A DNA stretch of 64,000 bases from Triglochin maritima (lineage: Eukaryota > Streptophyta > Magnoliopsida > Alismatales > Juncaginaceae). The notes under the pieces are model-generated. The model was not told where the DNA came from and searched no databases. It saw nothing but the letters and a program-made list of their open reading frames with translations. The stretch lies in the NCBI GenBank assembly GCA_963682175.1, contig OY821784.1, positions 21,557,621 to 21,621,620 on the forward strand, written 5' to 3'. The translations under genes were made by a program, and so were the position numbers. Below are positions 33,249 to 43,928 of this stretch, piece after piece (the first letter of the stretch is position 1; each line of letters starts with the position of its first letter).

Positions 33249-34570
33249 TGTTGGCTTTTTGGCCTTAATCTATGTTTTGATGATTTAATGAACCAAATCT
33301 TAATTGTGATCATGTAGAGTAGCACACATGTTGCATTGCATATATATTGCTTTGTGCTAACCTCTACAGGTGATAAAGACTCAAGGAAGAAAGGAAATCA
33401 AGTCAAGACATGTAATCAAGCTCATTTGAAGACATGTATTTTGTATTTCTTTGAGTCTTTAGGAACCTTGTGTAATTGAGCATACTTGAGCTAAAAACTA
33501 CTCAACCACACACTAGGTTCCCCATAGAAGTCACACACAAAATTTCACTTAATTTGGACTTCAATAGATCATCCAAACTAGAACCGGAAAACACCTAAAC
33601 AAAACTTGAACTTCCTGGTCCAAAACGGTCGACCGTTGAAACCATTTTGTTCGACCGTTTACACGTGTCACATGACCGTTTGTTTTGTCGTATTATACCC
33701 AACGGTCGTATTCGTTTTATTCCCAAATACCCCTAAATTACCAAACATCCGGTCGACCGAAACTTTCCTAACGGTCAACCGAACCAACACATTTTGGTCT
33801 CCTAGAAGTGCCTGGACTTATTCGTTCGACCGATCCCCTGAGCCTGTTCGACCGTTAACTTAAGTGCAAAGCTGAAATTTGACCAAACGGTCGAACGATT
33901 TACCCGTTTCGGTCGACCGTTTTTAGGCAGAATTTGGTCCTGCGGGTTTATGTTTTGTGTATCCTACACCAACTCTTACCCAATCAATCCCAACGGCTAT
34001 AACTCTTTTGGAGCTTATAAATAGAGATGTAAAACACATTTTAACACATCTCTCCAACACCTATTTGTCCCCACCATTAGAGAGAAAGCTCCACACACTC
34101 AAAAGCTCAAACCTTCCACACTTAGTGATCAATTCCATATTCTACTCAAGTGTGCTCAAGTTTAGAGAGTGTTGTTCCACTCAACCATTGTGCAAGAAGC
34201 AAGGGTCTTGGTGAAAGACCAAGACACAAGTATAGACTTCGGTGAGAACCCGAAGTGATCCTCTCAGGTTTTGAGAGGAGGAGCCAAGCTCGGCGAGGGT
34301 TGTTCGCGAGCTTTAAGACTTGTAAATGTGTTCTCTCCCAGCCCGGAATGGGGAGTGGTTAGTGAAGTCGTGAGCGGAGCTTGCAAGAGAGGACTAGGAC
34401 CCAGGTGGGGTGCCGAACCTCTATAAAAATTCCCCGTGTCCATTGTGGTTTGCATTATCCTCCCTTTACTTGCTTGTTTGTTTTAAATTCCGCTACATAT
34501 CTTTGATTGTTTAAACAAGTAGGTAATTTGCTTAAAAGTGATTAGAATTAGAGACCCTCATGATCCTACA
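33249..34570 (+). repeat. LTR of S1 (left), also serving S0
   Basis: 1322 bp, TATAAATA at 34016-34023. The U3 part at 33626-33920 carries three perfect GGTCGACC sites and several half-sites (TTCGACCG, CGGTCGAA). Confidence 0.9.
33626..33920. promoter_or_regulatory. Cluster of GGTCGACC palindromes in U3 of S1
   Basis: The sites lie about 95-390 bp upstream of the TATA box. Spacing is irregular. The cluster is repeated at 42879-43182, 35878-36353 and 39991-40466, so it is a stable part of the U3 region and a candidate transcription-factor array. Confidence 0.55.
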
Positions 34571-34572
34571 TT

Positions 34573-34585
34573 TGGTATCAGACCC
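34573..34585 (+). other. Primer-binding site of S1, tRNA-Met(i) type
   Basis: TGGTATCAGACCC, two bases after the LTR end. The copia consensus is TGGTATCAGAGC. Confidence 0.85.
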
Positions 34586-34610
34586 TTGTGCGCTAAATCG
34601 TATTTTTAGC

Positions 34611-35219
34611 ATGGCTAGTGCATCTAATCACTTAGAGGGATTATGCACAACTCGACCTCCTTTGCTTAATGGGTCAATTATGATTATTGGAAGAATAGGA
34701 TGAAGATTTTCCTAATTTCTAATGACCTTAAGTATTGGATGTTTCTTCAAAATCCATACACACCCCGAAATGAAGATGAATTAGATGCACTTAGAAGACC
34801 CAAAATGAAAGAAATCGAAATGAATTCGAAAATCATGAGCATCTTGTATTGTGGCCTTAATGAGGGTGAATATAATAGGATTAGAGGTTGTGTTAGTGCA
34901 TCTGAAGTTTGGCATAAACTACAAATGCATCATGAGGGTGATAGCAAAACTAAGGAAACCCGTATTAGTCTTCTCATGCATAAATATGAGACTTTTTCTA
35001 TGCAAATCGGTGAAAACATAAGCGAAATGAACACTCGCTTCACCGATATCACTAACTCTCTTTTGGTTCTTGGAAGAAAATTAAATGAAGGAGAGATGAC
35101 AAGGAAATTCCTCCGGCCCTTAAGCCACGATTGGGAAGATAAGGTGGTCGCAATTGACGAAGCACACGACCGTTCCCAACTCAAGATGGAGGAATTAATT
35201 GGAAACCTGATGGCGTATG
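34611..35219 (+). pseudogene. gag: Sirevirus-like gag of S1, N-terminal part
   Basis: The ATG at 34611 starts MASASNHLEGLCTTRPPLLN. One A is missing near 34675 relative to the S2 gag, shifting the frame. The second frame (from 34700) reads MKIFLISNDLKYW...GCVSASEVWHKLQMHHEGD...DWEDKVVAIDEAHD, the DUF4219/UBN2-type copia gag domain. It is cut after GNLMAY by S2; the last five bases GTATG are the target duplication. It continues at 40848. Confidence 0.85.
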
Positions 35220-36729
35220 TGTAGGATCGTGTGGGTTATGGGTCCACTAATCACTTTTAATCTAATCCCTAATTTTCTACTTGATTAAGCAAACAAATGC
35301 GCAGCGGAATAAACAAACAAGTAGAGAAAGAAAGACAATGCAAACCACAAGAAGACACGGCGATTTTATAGAGGTTCGGCACCCCACCCGGGTCCTAGTC
35401 CTCTCTTGTAAGCTCCGCTCGACTCCGCGAGCTCCGCCTACGTCTTCACTAACCACTCCCCGTTCCGGGCCGGGAGAGAACGCATTTACACCACAAGCAA
35501 CGCGAACAACCCTCGCTTGCTTGAATTCTTCCTCTCACAATCCGAGAGGGACACTTCGGGCTTTCACCGAAGTCCTTGCTTCTTTTGACAACTCTTGTAA
35601 CTGAGTGGGATTCACTCTCTAATTGAGCACACTTTGAGTAGGATGAGTATATGATCAAATGTGTGAAGTTTAGGCTTAAAGAGTGTAGAATTGGGAGCTT
35701 TGAGGATTGAGGTTTCTCTCTAATGAATTGGGACAATTGGAGTTGGAGAGTTGTGTTAACAACAAGTCTTGATCCTCTATTTATAAGCTCCTAAGGTATT
35801 CTAGCCGTTGGGGATAGATTTGATTGGGTTTTGTGCAAGATACACAAAGCAGAAAATCGGGCTGCAAATTTGTCCAGAACCGGTCGACCGAAACTAGTAA
35901 ACCGGTCGACCGTTAACATGATTTCAAAGAGAACGGTCGAACAAAAGAATATTCGGTCGGACAAACGAGCTAGAACTTAACTCTACTTAAGTGAATCGGT
36001 CGAACCAAAGTATGGGGCGGTCGACCGATAAGGGGATTCGGTTGAGACAAAGGTCAATCGGTCGAACGAGAAATGTGTCGACCGATAGCAGGGAATTTGG
36101 TTTCTGAAAATATGTTCAACCGGTCGACCGAAACAAGGTCGTCGTTCGACCGGTTACCGAATGTATTTTGGGGTTAAGTTTGTTTTATACGAATACGACC
36201 GTTATAGGAATACGACAAGAAAAACGGCCATATTAAAATCCGGGATCGGTCGACCGAAAAGGTAGAACCGGTCGACCGGAAGAGTTCGTTAAAATCACTG
36301 TGGAGAGTCTGTTATAAACCGGTCGAACTGAGAACTGGTTCGGTCGACCGGTTCACACAGGAAAACTGGGTTTAAGTTTATAAGTGATTTCCGACTAAAG
36401 TTTGGGTGATCTAATGAAGTCCAAATAAGGTGAAATTTTGTGTGTGACTTCTCTAAGGAACCTAGTGTGTATGTGATATGTTTTTAACTCTTGTATGCTC
36501 AATGTACACATGTTCCTAAGACTCAAAATAAAATCAAGATTACAAGTCTTCATTTAGCTTTATTACAAATCTTGACTAGATTTCCTTCCTTCCACGAGTC
36601 TTGATCACCTGTAGAGGTTAGCACAATACTATATATGTGCAATGCAATATGTGTGCTACTCTACATCATCATAATTAAGATTAGGTTAATTAAATCATCA
36701 AAACCTAGATTAAGGCCAAAAAGCCAACA
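35220..36729 (-). repeat. 3' LTR of S2
   Basis: TGTTGGC...CCTACA on the minus strand. TATA is read from TATTTATA at 35778-35785, and the GGTCGACC cluster is at 35878-36353. Open frames within it (35281-35604, 35449-35736) recur in the other LTR and are not genes. Confidence 0.94.
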
Positions 36730-37361
36730 ATCTCCCCCTTTTTGATGATGGCAACCTATATCTTAATTCTATCTAAATACATGGAATTTGTATATGTAAA
36801 CTATGCATATTAATGCTCCCCCTATGGATGTGCATAGTTTTTGTTCAATTTTATGCCAAATTCCAAGTTACCCCCTTAATTATCTCTCCCCCTTTGACAT
36901 CCATCAAAAATAATAATTATTTAAGACTTTAAGCATAGAATTTGGATGTCTTGTAATGAAGTTGCTCCCCCTAAATTTTGCACTTCATTACTCTAATAAA
37001 AGATATAACATTTAAGCTCCCCCTATTAATAAGGCTAAATGGAAACAATGAGTATGATTCAAGTTAAGTTCATTTAAGTTTCAACTTAAGCCTTATTCTA
37101 ACATCCATTTAAAATTTGACATTTAGAATCAATGGATGTGATAAATGATTTGCAATGAATAGGGTCAATGATTTTCAATGAATTGAACTTATAAAGATAT
37201 GACAATTTAGCATATAAATTAGATTAGAGCTAAGTTTTCAGAAATTTCAAGGATAGAAATTTATACCAAACTTGAATCTTGATTAGCTCCAATCTCATTT
37301 GGTGATGCAACCGGATTCGAATTTGACGCTTTGGCTCACCCGGTCACCACCAATTTCCTCC
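36730..37361 (-). other. S2 3' untranslated region with multiple polypurine tracts
   Basis: On the minus strand, AAAAAGGGGGAGA abuts the LTR (36730-36742). Further purine tracts of the AGGGGGAG type lie at about 36815, 36864, 36887, 36966 and 37019. Several repeated PPTs are, from memory, typical of Sireviruses. Confidence 0.8.
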
Positions 37362-39002
37362 TCAAGCTCCTACAAGTGTAGATTTAGGTACCCAAACAAC
37401 TTTGGGTCCTTGAATGTTAGTTTTGGGAATCCAAACCATTTTGGTTTTGGGTGCCCACACACTTGAGGAACTAGATTTAACAAATAAATGCTTGCCATTT
37501 AAAGTAGTATGAGATACATGGTTTTTCAAATGCACATTGTATCCTAAACCATGTTTAGCTAATGATTGTCTTTGACTACTCAAAAGCATATCAAGCATTT
37601 TTGTTCCTTTAGTGAACATTTCAAGATCTTTTCTTAATTGCATATTTGAAGCTTTAAGATCTACATGTTCATCAATAATGGGTATTTTACTTAGACTAGC
37701 AAGTGAAGATTCATTTGATTCAAGTCTAGCAATCACCTCATTCTTTTCATTCATGATTAATTCAATTTGGCATTTGAGATCATTTATAGTTTTTCTAGCA
37801 TTTTTGTTCTTTTCACAAATGATCTCATATTGTTTAACTAAATCATGAAATGCATTTTGTAGCTCATCATGTGTATATGATTCATCATTAGCATTAGAGT
37901 TTGAGCTAACACTATAATAAGACTTAGTTGAGCATGAATTACTAGAACAAGAGTTAGAATCTACCTCACTTTGATCTTCAATAGCCATGAAGCATGAGTG
38001 AGCCACTTCTCTTCTACTTTGCAAGGAAGAAGACGATGATGATGGTGATGAAGAATCATCCCATGTAGCCTTGTGTGCTTCCTCCTTCCTTTCTCTTCTC
38101 TTGCTCTTCTCCTTTTCTTTTCTCCTCTCCCTTCTCTCCTTTTTCTTCTCCCCTTCTCTTCTCTCATTTTCACTCTTCTCCCTCTCTTTTTCTTTTTCTC
38201 TTTTCTCACTTCTTCTACCTCTTCTTTCATTCTTTTCTCCTTTATCCCTCTTGAGGTATTTGAAGAAGTCTTGGGCAAGGACCTCAATGTCCTCTTCTTC
38301 CACCCTCCTTGGCTCATCAAAATTTGCATGTAATGCCACCACGGAGTTTTTCTTTGATGCTTCCTTCTCTCTTCGATGACTCAATTGGAGCTCATAGGCC
38401 ATGAGATTTCCAATGAGTTCCTCCATCTTCAATTTTGAAAGATCGTGCGATTCTTCGATTGCCACGACCTTGTCTTCCCAATCGTTGCTCAATGACCGGA
38501 GGAATTTTCGAGTCTTCTCTCCTTCATTTATCCTTCTTCCAAGAATCAAAAGAGAGTTAGTGATATCGGTGAAGCGAGTGTTCATGTCGCTTATGTTCTC
38601 ACCGATTTGCATAGAAAATATTTCATATTTATGCATGAGGAGACTTATCCTAGTTTCTTTGGTTTTGCTATCACCCTCATGATGCATTTGTAACCTATGC
38701 CATATTTCATTTGCACTTTCACATCCCCTAATTCTATTGTATTCTCCCTCATTAAGGCCACAATAAAGAATATTCATAATTTTTGAATTCATTTCAATTT
38801 CTTTCATTTGAGCCCTAGATAGAGAATCTAAATCATCTTCATTTGGGGGTATGTATGGATTTTGAATAAACTTCCAATACTTAAGGTCATTTGATATTAA
38901 AAAGATTTTCATTCTATTTTTCCAATAATCATAATTTGACCCATTAAGCAAAGGAGGCCTTGTGGTGCATAAACCCTCTAAGTGATTAGATGTGCTAGCC
39001 AT
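37362..39002 (-). CDS. gag: Intact Gag of S2, zinc knuckle replaced by a charged K/R/E helix
   Basis: 546 codons from ATG at 39002 (MASTSNHLEGLCTTRPPLLN), 51 bases after the internal PBS copy. Residues about 15-45 are a DUF4219-like start (PPLLNGSNYDYWKNRMKIFL) and about 60-203 a UBN2/Retrotran_gag_2 domain (WHRLQMHHEGDSKTKETRIS, LSNDWEDKVVAIEE). Residues about 251-310 are almost only K, R and E, where Sirevirus Gags normally carry a CX2CX4HX4C knuckle. Then come KATWDDSSSPSSSSSS (311-326), SCFMAIEDQ, a coiled coil (about 385-470) and LLSSQRQSLAKHGLGYN. It ends KVVWVPKSTLVGA, just where protease would begin. No Cys-rich motif is present. It is likely a structural particle protein; RNA binding by the charged helix is inference. 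Confidence 0.88.
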   Translation of the reverse strand: MASTSNHLEGLCTTRPPLLNGSNYDYWKNRMKIFLISNDLKYWKFIQNPYIPPNEDDLDSLSRAQMKEIEMNSKIMNILYCGLNEGEYNRIRGCESANEIWHRLQMHHEGDSKTKETRISLLMHKYEIFSMQIGENISDMNTRFTDITNSLLILGRRINEGEKTRKFLRSLSNDWEDKVVAIEESHDLSKLKMEELIGNLMAYELQLSHRREKEASKKNSVVALHANFDEPRRVEEEDIEVLAQDFFKYLKRDKGEKNERRGRRSEKREKEKEREKSENERREGEKKKERRERRKEKEKSKRRERKEEAHKATWDDSSSPSSSSSSLQSRREVAHSCFMAIEDQSEVDSNSCSSNSCSTKSYYSVSSNSNANDESYTHDELQNAFHDLVKQYEIICEKNKNARKTINDLKCQIELIMNEKNEVIARLESNESSLASLSKIPIIDEHVDLKASNMQLRKDLEMFTKGTKMLDMLLSSQRQSLAKHGLGYNVHLKNHVSHTTLNGKHLFVKSSSSSVWAPKTKMVWIPKTNIQGPKVVWVPKSTLVGA

Positions 39003-39052
39003 GCTAAAAATACGATTAAGTATAGAATTTAGCTAACAAGGCTCTGATACCA

Positions 39053-39318
39053 GTTGACCAGGACCTTCGCCCAGTTGACTTTACCACTCCACTAAAAGCA
39101 ATTGCTGTTAGTGAGGGGGTCAACTAAACTATTCTTCCCCCGGTAGCGCAGAACCCCAAACTAAACGTCGGGTGGACATGAGGGGTTGCACGTTTGTGCC
39201 AACGAGCTGGGATGTTAAGCCCATGAGCCCAAGAAATTGCTGGGGCCCATACCCCAACAATCCCCCCCCCCCCAGAATTTTGCATCCGTGCAGGGGTAAG
39301 ACTCGAACTCGTGACCTC
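39053..39318. mobile_element. Short insertion flanked by PBS duplications; SINE-like
   Basis: 266 bp between two copies of GCTCTGATACCAGTTG (39041-39056 and 39319-39334). On the minus strand it begins GAGGTCACGAGTTCGAGTC, which contains a pol III B-box-like GTTCGAGTC (39308-39300). It has a G12-13 homopolymer at about 39263-39275 and no ORF. The 16-bp direct repeats fit a LINE-driven (SINE-type) target duplication, but a clear A box is not seen, so template switching at the tRNA primer is an alternative. Confidence 0.5.
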
Positions 39319-39330
39319 GCTCTGATACCA
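39319..39330 (-). other. LTR-adjacent primer-binding site of S2
   Basis: TGGTATCAGAGC on the minus strand, two bases from the LTR end. An identical 12-mer is at 39052-39041, beyond the insertion. Confidence 0.85.
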
Positions 39331-39332
39331 GT

Positions 39333-40842
39333 TGTAGGATCGTGTGGGTTATGGGTCCACTAATCACTTTTAATCTAATCCCTAATTTTCTACTTGATTA
39401 AGCAAACAAATGCGCAGCGGAATAAACAAACAAGTAGAGAAAGAAAGACAATGCAAACCACAAGAAGACACGGCGATTTTATAGAGGTTCGGCACCCCAC
39501 CCGGGTCCTAGTCCTCTCTTGTAAGCTCCGCTCGACTCCGCGAGCTCCGCCTACGTCTTCACTAACCACTCCCCGTTCCGGGCCGGGAGAGAACGCCTTT
39601 ACACCACAAGCAACGCGAACAACCCTCGCTTGCTTGAATTCTTCCTCTCACAATCCGAGAGGGACACTTCGGGCTTTCACCGAAGTCCTTGCTTCTTTTG
39701 ACAACTCTTGTAACTGAGTGGGATTCACTCTCTAATTGAGCACACTTTGAGTAGGATGAGTATATGATCAAATGTGTGAAGTTTAGGCTTAAAGAGTGTA
39801 GAATTGGGAGCTTTGAGGATTGAGGTTTCTCTCTAATGAATTGGGACAATTGGAGTTGGAGAGTTGTGTTAACAACAAGTCTTGATCCTCTATTTATAAG
39901 CTCCTAAGGTATTCTAGCCGTTGGGGATAGATTTGATTGGGTTTTGTGCAAGATACACAAAGCAGAAAATCGGGCTGCAAATCTGTCCAGAACCGGTCGA
40001 CCGAAACTAGTAAACCGGTCGACCGTTAACATGATTTCAAAGAGAACGGTCGAACAAAAGAATATTCGGTCGGACAAACGAGCTAGAACTTAACTCTACT
40101 TAAGTGAATCGGTCGAACCAAAGTATGGGGCGGTCGACCGATAAGGGGATTCGGTTGAGACAAAGGTCAATCGGTCGAACGAGAAATGTGTCGACCGATA
40201 GCAGGGAATTTGGTTTCTGAAAATATGTTCAACCGGTCGACCGAAACAAGGTCGTCGTTCGACCGGTTACCGAATGTATTTTGGGGTTAAGTTTGTTTTA
40301 TACGAATACGACCGTTATAGGAATACGACAAGAAAAACGGCCATATTAAAATCCGGGATCGGTCGACCGAAAAGGTAGAACCGGTCGACCGGAAGAGTTC
40401 GGTAAAATCACTGTGGAGAGTTTGTTATAAACCGGTCGAACTGAGAACTGGTTCGGTCGACCGGTTCACACAGGAAAACTGGGTTTAAGTTTATAAGTGA
40501 TTTCCGACTAAAGTTTGGGTGATCTAATGAAGTCCAAATAAGGTGAAATTTTGTGTGTGACTTCTCTAAGGAACCTAGTGTGTATGTGATATGTTTTTAA
40601 CTCTTGTATGCTCAATGTACACATGTTCCTAAGACTCAAAATAAAATCAAGATTACAAGTCTTCATTTAGCTTTATTACAAATCTTGACTTGATTTCCTT
40701 CCTTCCACGAGTCTTGATCACCTGTAGAGGTTAGCACAATACTATATATGTGCAATGCAATATGTGTGCTACTCTACATCATCATAATTAAGATTAGGTT
40801 AATTAAATCATCAAAACCTAGATTAAGGCCAAAAAGCCAACA
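39333..40842 (-). repeat. 5' LTR of S2
   Basis: 1510 bp. TATA is read from TATTTATA at 39891-39898. The GGTCGACC cluster at 39991-40466 has seven perfect sites and about as many one-mismatch or half sites. TSD GTATG follows at 40843. Confidence 0.94.
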
Positions 40843-40847
40843 GTATG

Positions 40848-41857
40848 AACTCCAAAGCAACCATCGAAAGGAGAAGGAAGCATCAAGGAACAAACCCTTC
40901 TTGTCATTACATGAAAACATTGACCAACAAAGAAGGAGTGTAGAAGATGAGGACATTGAAGTCCTAGCCAAAGACTTCTTCAAATACCTCAAGAAGGATA
41001 AGGGAGAAAAGAATGAAAGAAGAGGTAGAAGAGGTGAAACGAGAGAAAAAGAAAAGGAGAAGGAGGAGAGTTAAAAGGAGAGAAAAGAAGGGGAGAAGAA
41101 AATGGAGAGGAGAAGAGAAAAAGAGAAGAGCAAGAGAAGAGAAAGGAAGGAGGAAGCACACAAGGCTAAATGGGATGACTGTTCATCACCATCATCATCG
41201 TCGTCTTCCTTGCAAGGTAGGTGGGAGGTGTCTCACTCATGCTTCATGGCTATTGAAGATGATCAAAGATGATCTAGTAATTCATGCTCAACTAAGTCAT
41301 ATTATAGTGATAGCTCACATTCTAGTGTTAATGAAGAAACTTATACACATGTTGAGCTTCAAAATGCATTTCATGACTTAGTTAAACAATATGAGATCAT
41401 TTGTGATAAAAATAAGAATGCTAGAAAGCTAATCAAAGATCTCCAAAGCCAAATTGAAACATGCATGAATGAGAAGAATGAGGTGGTTGCTAGACTTGAA
41501 TATAATGCATCAAATCTTGATAAATTAAAAGCAACACCTATAGATTGTGAACAATTAGATCTTCATGCTTGCAATATGCAATTAAGAAAAGATCTAGAAA
41601 AGTTCACCAATGGAACTAAGATGCTTAACATGCTATTAGGAAGTCAAAGACAATCTTTGCAAAAACATGGTTTAGGATTTAATGCCAAATTGAAAAACCA
41701 TGCTTCTTATACAACTTTAAATGGAAAGCACTTAGTTGTAAATCATGCTTCCTCAAATGTGTGGGCTCCTAAAACCAAAATGGTTTGGGTTCCCAAAGCT
41801 AACAATTAAGGACCCAAAGTTCTTTGGGTACCTAAATCTACACTTGTAGGTGCTTGA
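40848..41857 (+). pseudogene. gag: Sirevirus-like gag of S1, C-terminal part
   Basis: It continues from 35219 after S2. ELQSNHRKEKEAS...EDEDIEVLAKDFFKYLKKDKG, then the K/R/E-rich region breaks into other frames (stop at 41072-41074). From 41465 the frame gives MNEKNEVVARLEYN, LLGSQRQSLQKHGLGF and VWVPKANN, a stop, then GPKVLWVPKSTLVGA and TGA at 41855-41857. The same domain order and end point as the S2 Gag shows that the gag-only design is shared by both subfamilies. Confidence 0.83.
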
Positions 41858-42501
41858 GGAGGAAATCGGTGGTGACCGGATAAGCTCAAGAGTCAAATTC
41901 AAAGCCGGTTGCATCACCAAATTAGATTAGAACCAATTCAAGCTTCAAGTGGGTATAATTCTTTTTATCCTCTAAAGTTTTGAATAAATTTGTTCTAGTC
42001 TACGTTTTACATGCCTAATTTACCTACCTTTTACCCATTCATGGAAAATCTTAAATGGTTGAATAAAATCCATAGTTTTAAGAGTCAAATTGTCTAAATG
42101 GATGTAAAAATGGGAAATGAAAACATCACATGCTTAATTGTAGTATTTGCTTGATGTTAATAGGGGAGAAATAGAAATGAACTTCATTGACAAATCATAT
42201 TCATATCGATAGGGGGAGCTTAATGAATATCATTTTCTTAGAGTAATGAAGTGTAAAATTTAAGGGGAGCAACTTCATTACAAGACATCACATTGAACTT
42301 AAATTGTATATTTTTTTTAATAAATATCTTTTTTTGATGGATGTCAAAGGGGGAGAAGATAATTAAGGGGGTAACTTGGAATTTTGACTTAAATTGAACA
42401 AAAACTATGCACATCCATAGGAGGAGCATTAATATGCATAGTTTACATCTAAAAATTCCATGTATTAAGATATAGGTTGCCATCATCAAAAAGGGGGAGA
42501 T
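41858..42501 (+). other. S1 3' untranslated region with multiple polypurine tracts
   Basis: Purine tracts GATAGGGGGAGC (about 42209), AAGGGGAGC (about 42262), AAAGGGGGAGAAGAT (about 42347), TTAAGGGGGTAAC (about 42364) and AAAAAGGGGGAGAT directly before the LTR. No ORF. Confidence 0.8.
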
Positions 42502-43851
42502 TGTTGGCTTTTTGGCCTTAATCTATGTTTTGATGGTTTAATGAACCAAATCTTAATTGTGATCATGTAGAGTAGCACACATGTTGCATTGCATATATAT
42601 TGCTTTGTGCTAACCTCTACAGGTGATAAAGACTCAAGGAAGAAAGGAAATCAAGTCAAGACATGTAATCAAGCTCATTTGAAGACATGTATTTTGTATT
42701 TTTTTGAGTCTTTAGGAACCTTGTGTAATTGAGCATACTTGAGCTAAAAACTACTCAACCACACACTAGGTTCCCTATAGAAGTCACACACAAATTTTCA
42801 CATAATTTGGACTTCAATAGATCATCCAAACTAGAACCGGAAAACACCTAAACAAAACTTGAACTTCCTGGTCCAAAACGGTCGACCGTTGAAACCATTT
42901 TGTTCGACCGTTTACACGTGTCACATGACCGTTTGTTTTGTCGTATTATACCCAATTGTCGTATTCATATTATTCCCAAATACCCCTAAATTACCAAACA
43001 TCCAGTCGACCGAAACTTTCCTAACGGTCGACCAAACCAACACATTTTGGTCTCCCAGAAGTGCCTGGACTTATTCGGTCGACCGATCCCCTGAGTCCGT
43101 TCGACCGTTAACTTAAGTGAACTTAAGTCAAAGCTGAAATTTGGCCAAATGGCCGAACAATTTACCCGTTTCGGTCGACCGTTTTTAGGGAGTATTTCGT
43201 CCTGCAGATTTATCTTTTGTGTATCCTACACCAACTCTTACCCAATCAATCCCAACAGCTATAACTCTTTCGGAGCTTATATATAGAGATGTAAAACACA
43301 TTTTAACACATCTCTCCAACACCCATTTGTCCTCAACATTAGAGAGAAAACTCCACACACTCAAAAGCTCAAACCTTCCACACTTAGTGATCAATTCCAT
43401 ATTCTACTCAAGTGTGCTCAAGTTTAGAGAGTGTTGTTCCAGTCAACCATTGTGCAAGAAGCAAGGGTCTTGGTGAAAGCCCAATACATGAGTATAGACT
43501 TCGGTGAGAGCCCGAAGTGATCCTCTCGGATTGTGAGAGGAGGAGCCAAGCTCGGCGAGGGTTGTTCGCGAGCTTGAAGACTTGTAAAGGTGTTCTCTCC
43601 TGGCCCGGAACGGGGAGTGGTTAGTGAAGTCGTGAGTGGAGCTCGGTGATCCGAGCGGAGCTTGCAAGAGAGGAAAAGGACCCGGGTGGGGTGCCGAAAC
43701 TTTATAAAAATTCCCCGTGTCCATTGTGGTTTGCATTATCCTCCCTTTACTTGCTTGTTTGTTTTAAATTCCGCTGCATATCTTTGATTGTTTAAACAAG
43801 TAGGTAATTAGCTTAAAAGTGATTAGAATTAGAGACCCTCACAATCCTACA
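42502..43851 (+). repeat. 3' LTR of S1
   Basis: 1350 bp. It differs visibly from the left LTR: TATA is TATATATA near 43278, and there is an insertion near 43640. S1 is therefore clearly older than S2. Followed by ACTTC and A7 leader sequence. Confidence 0.9.
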
Positions 43852-43928
43852 ACTTCGGGTAGCCAGGAGAGGCAGCTGGAGAAGTTTTGAGCGAACCTGG
43901 GCACTTTGGACCGCCAATCAGCAATCTG

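Larger units (their letters stand above)
35220..40842 (-). mobile_element. S2: young gag-only Sirevirus-like element inserted in S1 gag
   Basis: 5623 bp. LTRs at 39333-40842 (5') and 35220-36729 (3'), both 1510 bp with only about five differences by eye. TSD GTATG is at 35215-35219 and 40843-40847. tRNA-Met PBS, one intact 546-codon gag and multiple PPTs are present. Only about 630 bp separate the gag stop from the 3' LTR, so there is no room for protease, integrase, RT or RNase H. It is the most recently active-looking element in the window and must use enzymes in trans. Confidence 0.93.
33249..43851 (+). mobile_element. S1: Sirevirus-like non-autonomous Ty1/copia element, interrupted by S2
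   Basis: LTRs at 33249-34570 and 42502-43851 (TGTTGGC...CTACA), tRNA-Met PBS at 34573, a gag pseudogene in two parts (34611-35219 and 40848-41857) and several PPTs. No protease, integrase or RT. About 4.97 kb without S2 and its duplicated target. The left LTR is preceded by S0 rather than by a target duplication. Confidence 0.9.

Noticed and set aside
35281..35604. A 107-codon frame occurring identically at 39394-39717
   Set aside because: It lies wholly inside the two S2 LTRs; identity reflects recent LTR duplication, not a gene.
38071..38379. Plus-strand Ser/Phe/Leu-rich frames of 86-102 codons
   Set aside because: They are the reverse complement of the K/R/E-rich low-complexity region of the S2 Gag.
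39262..39275. C homopolymer as a functional tract
   Set aside because: Simple run inside the short insertion and prone to sequencing error; no support for function.
39300..39330. A tRNA gene suggested by GTTCGAGTC and TGGTATCAGAGC
   Set aside because: No cloverleaf can be drawn; one part is the PBS and the other at most a B box of a SINE-like insert.
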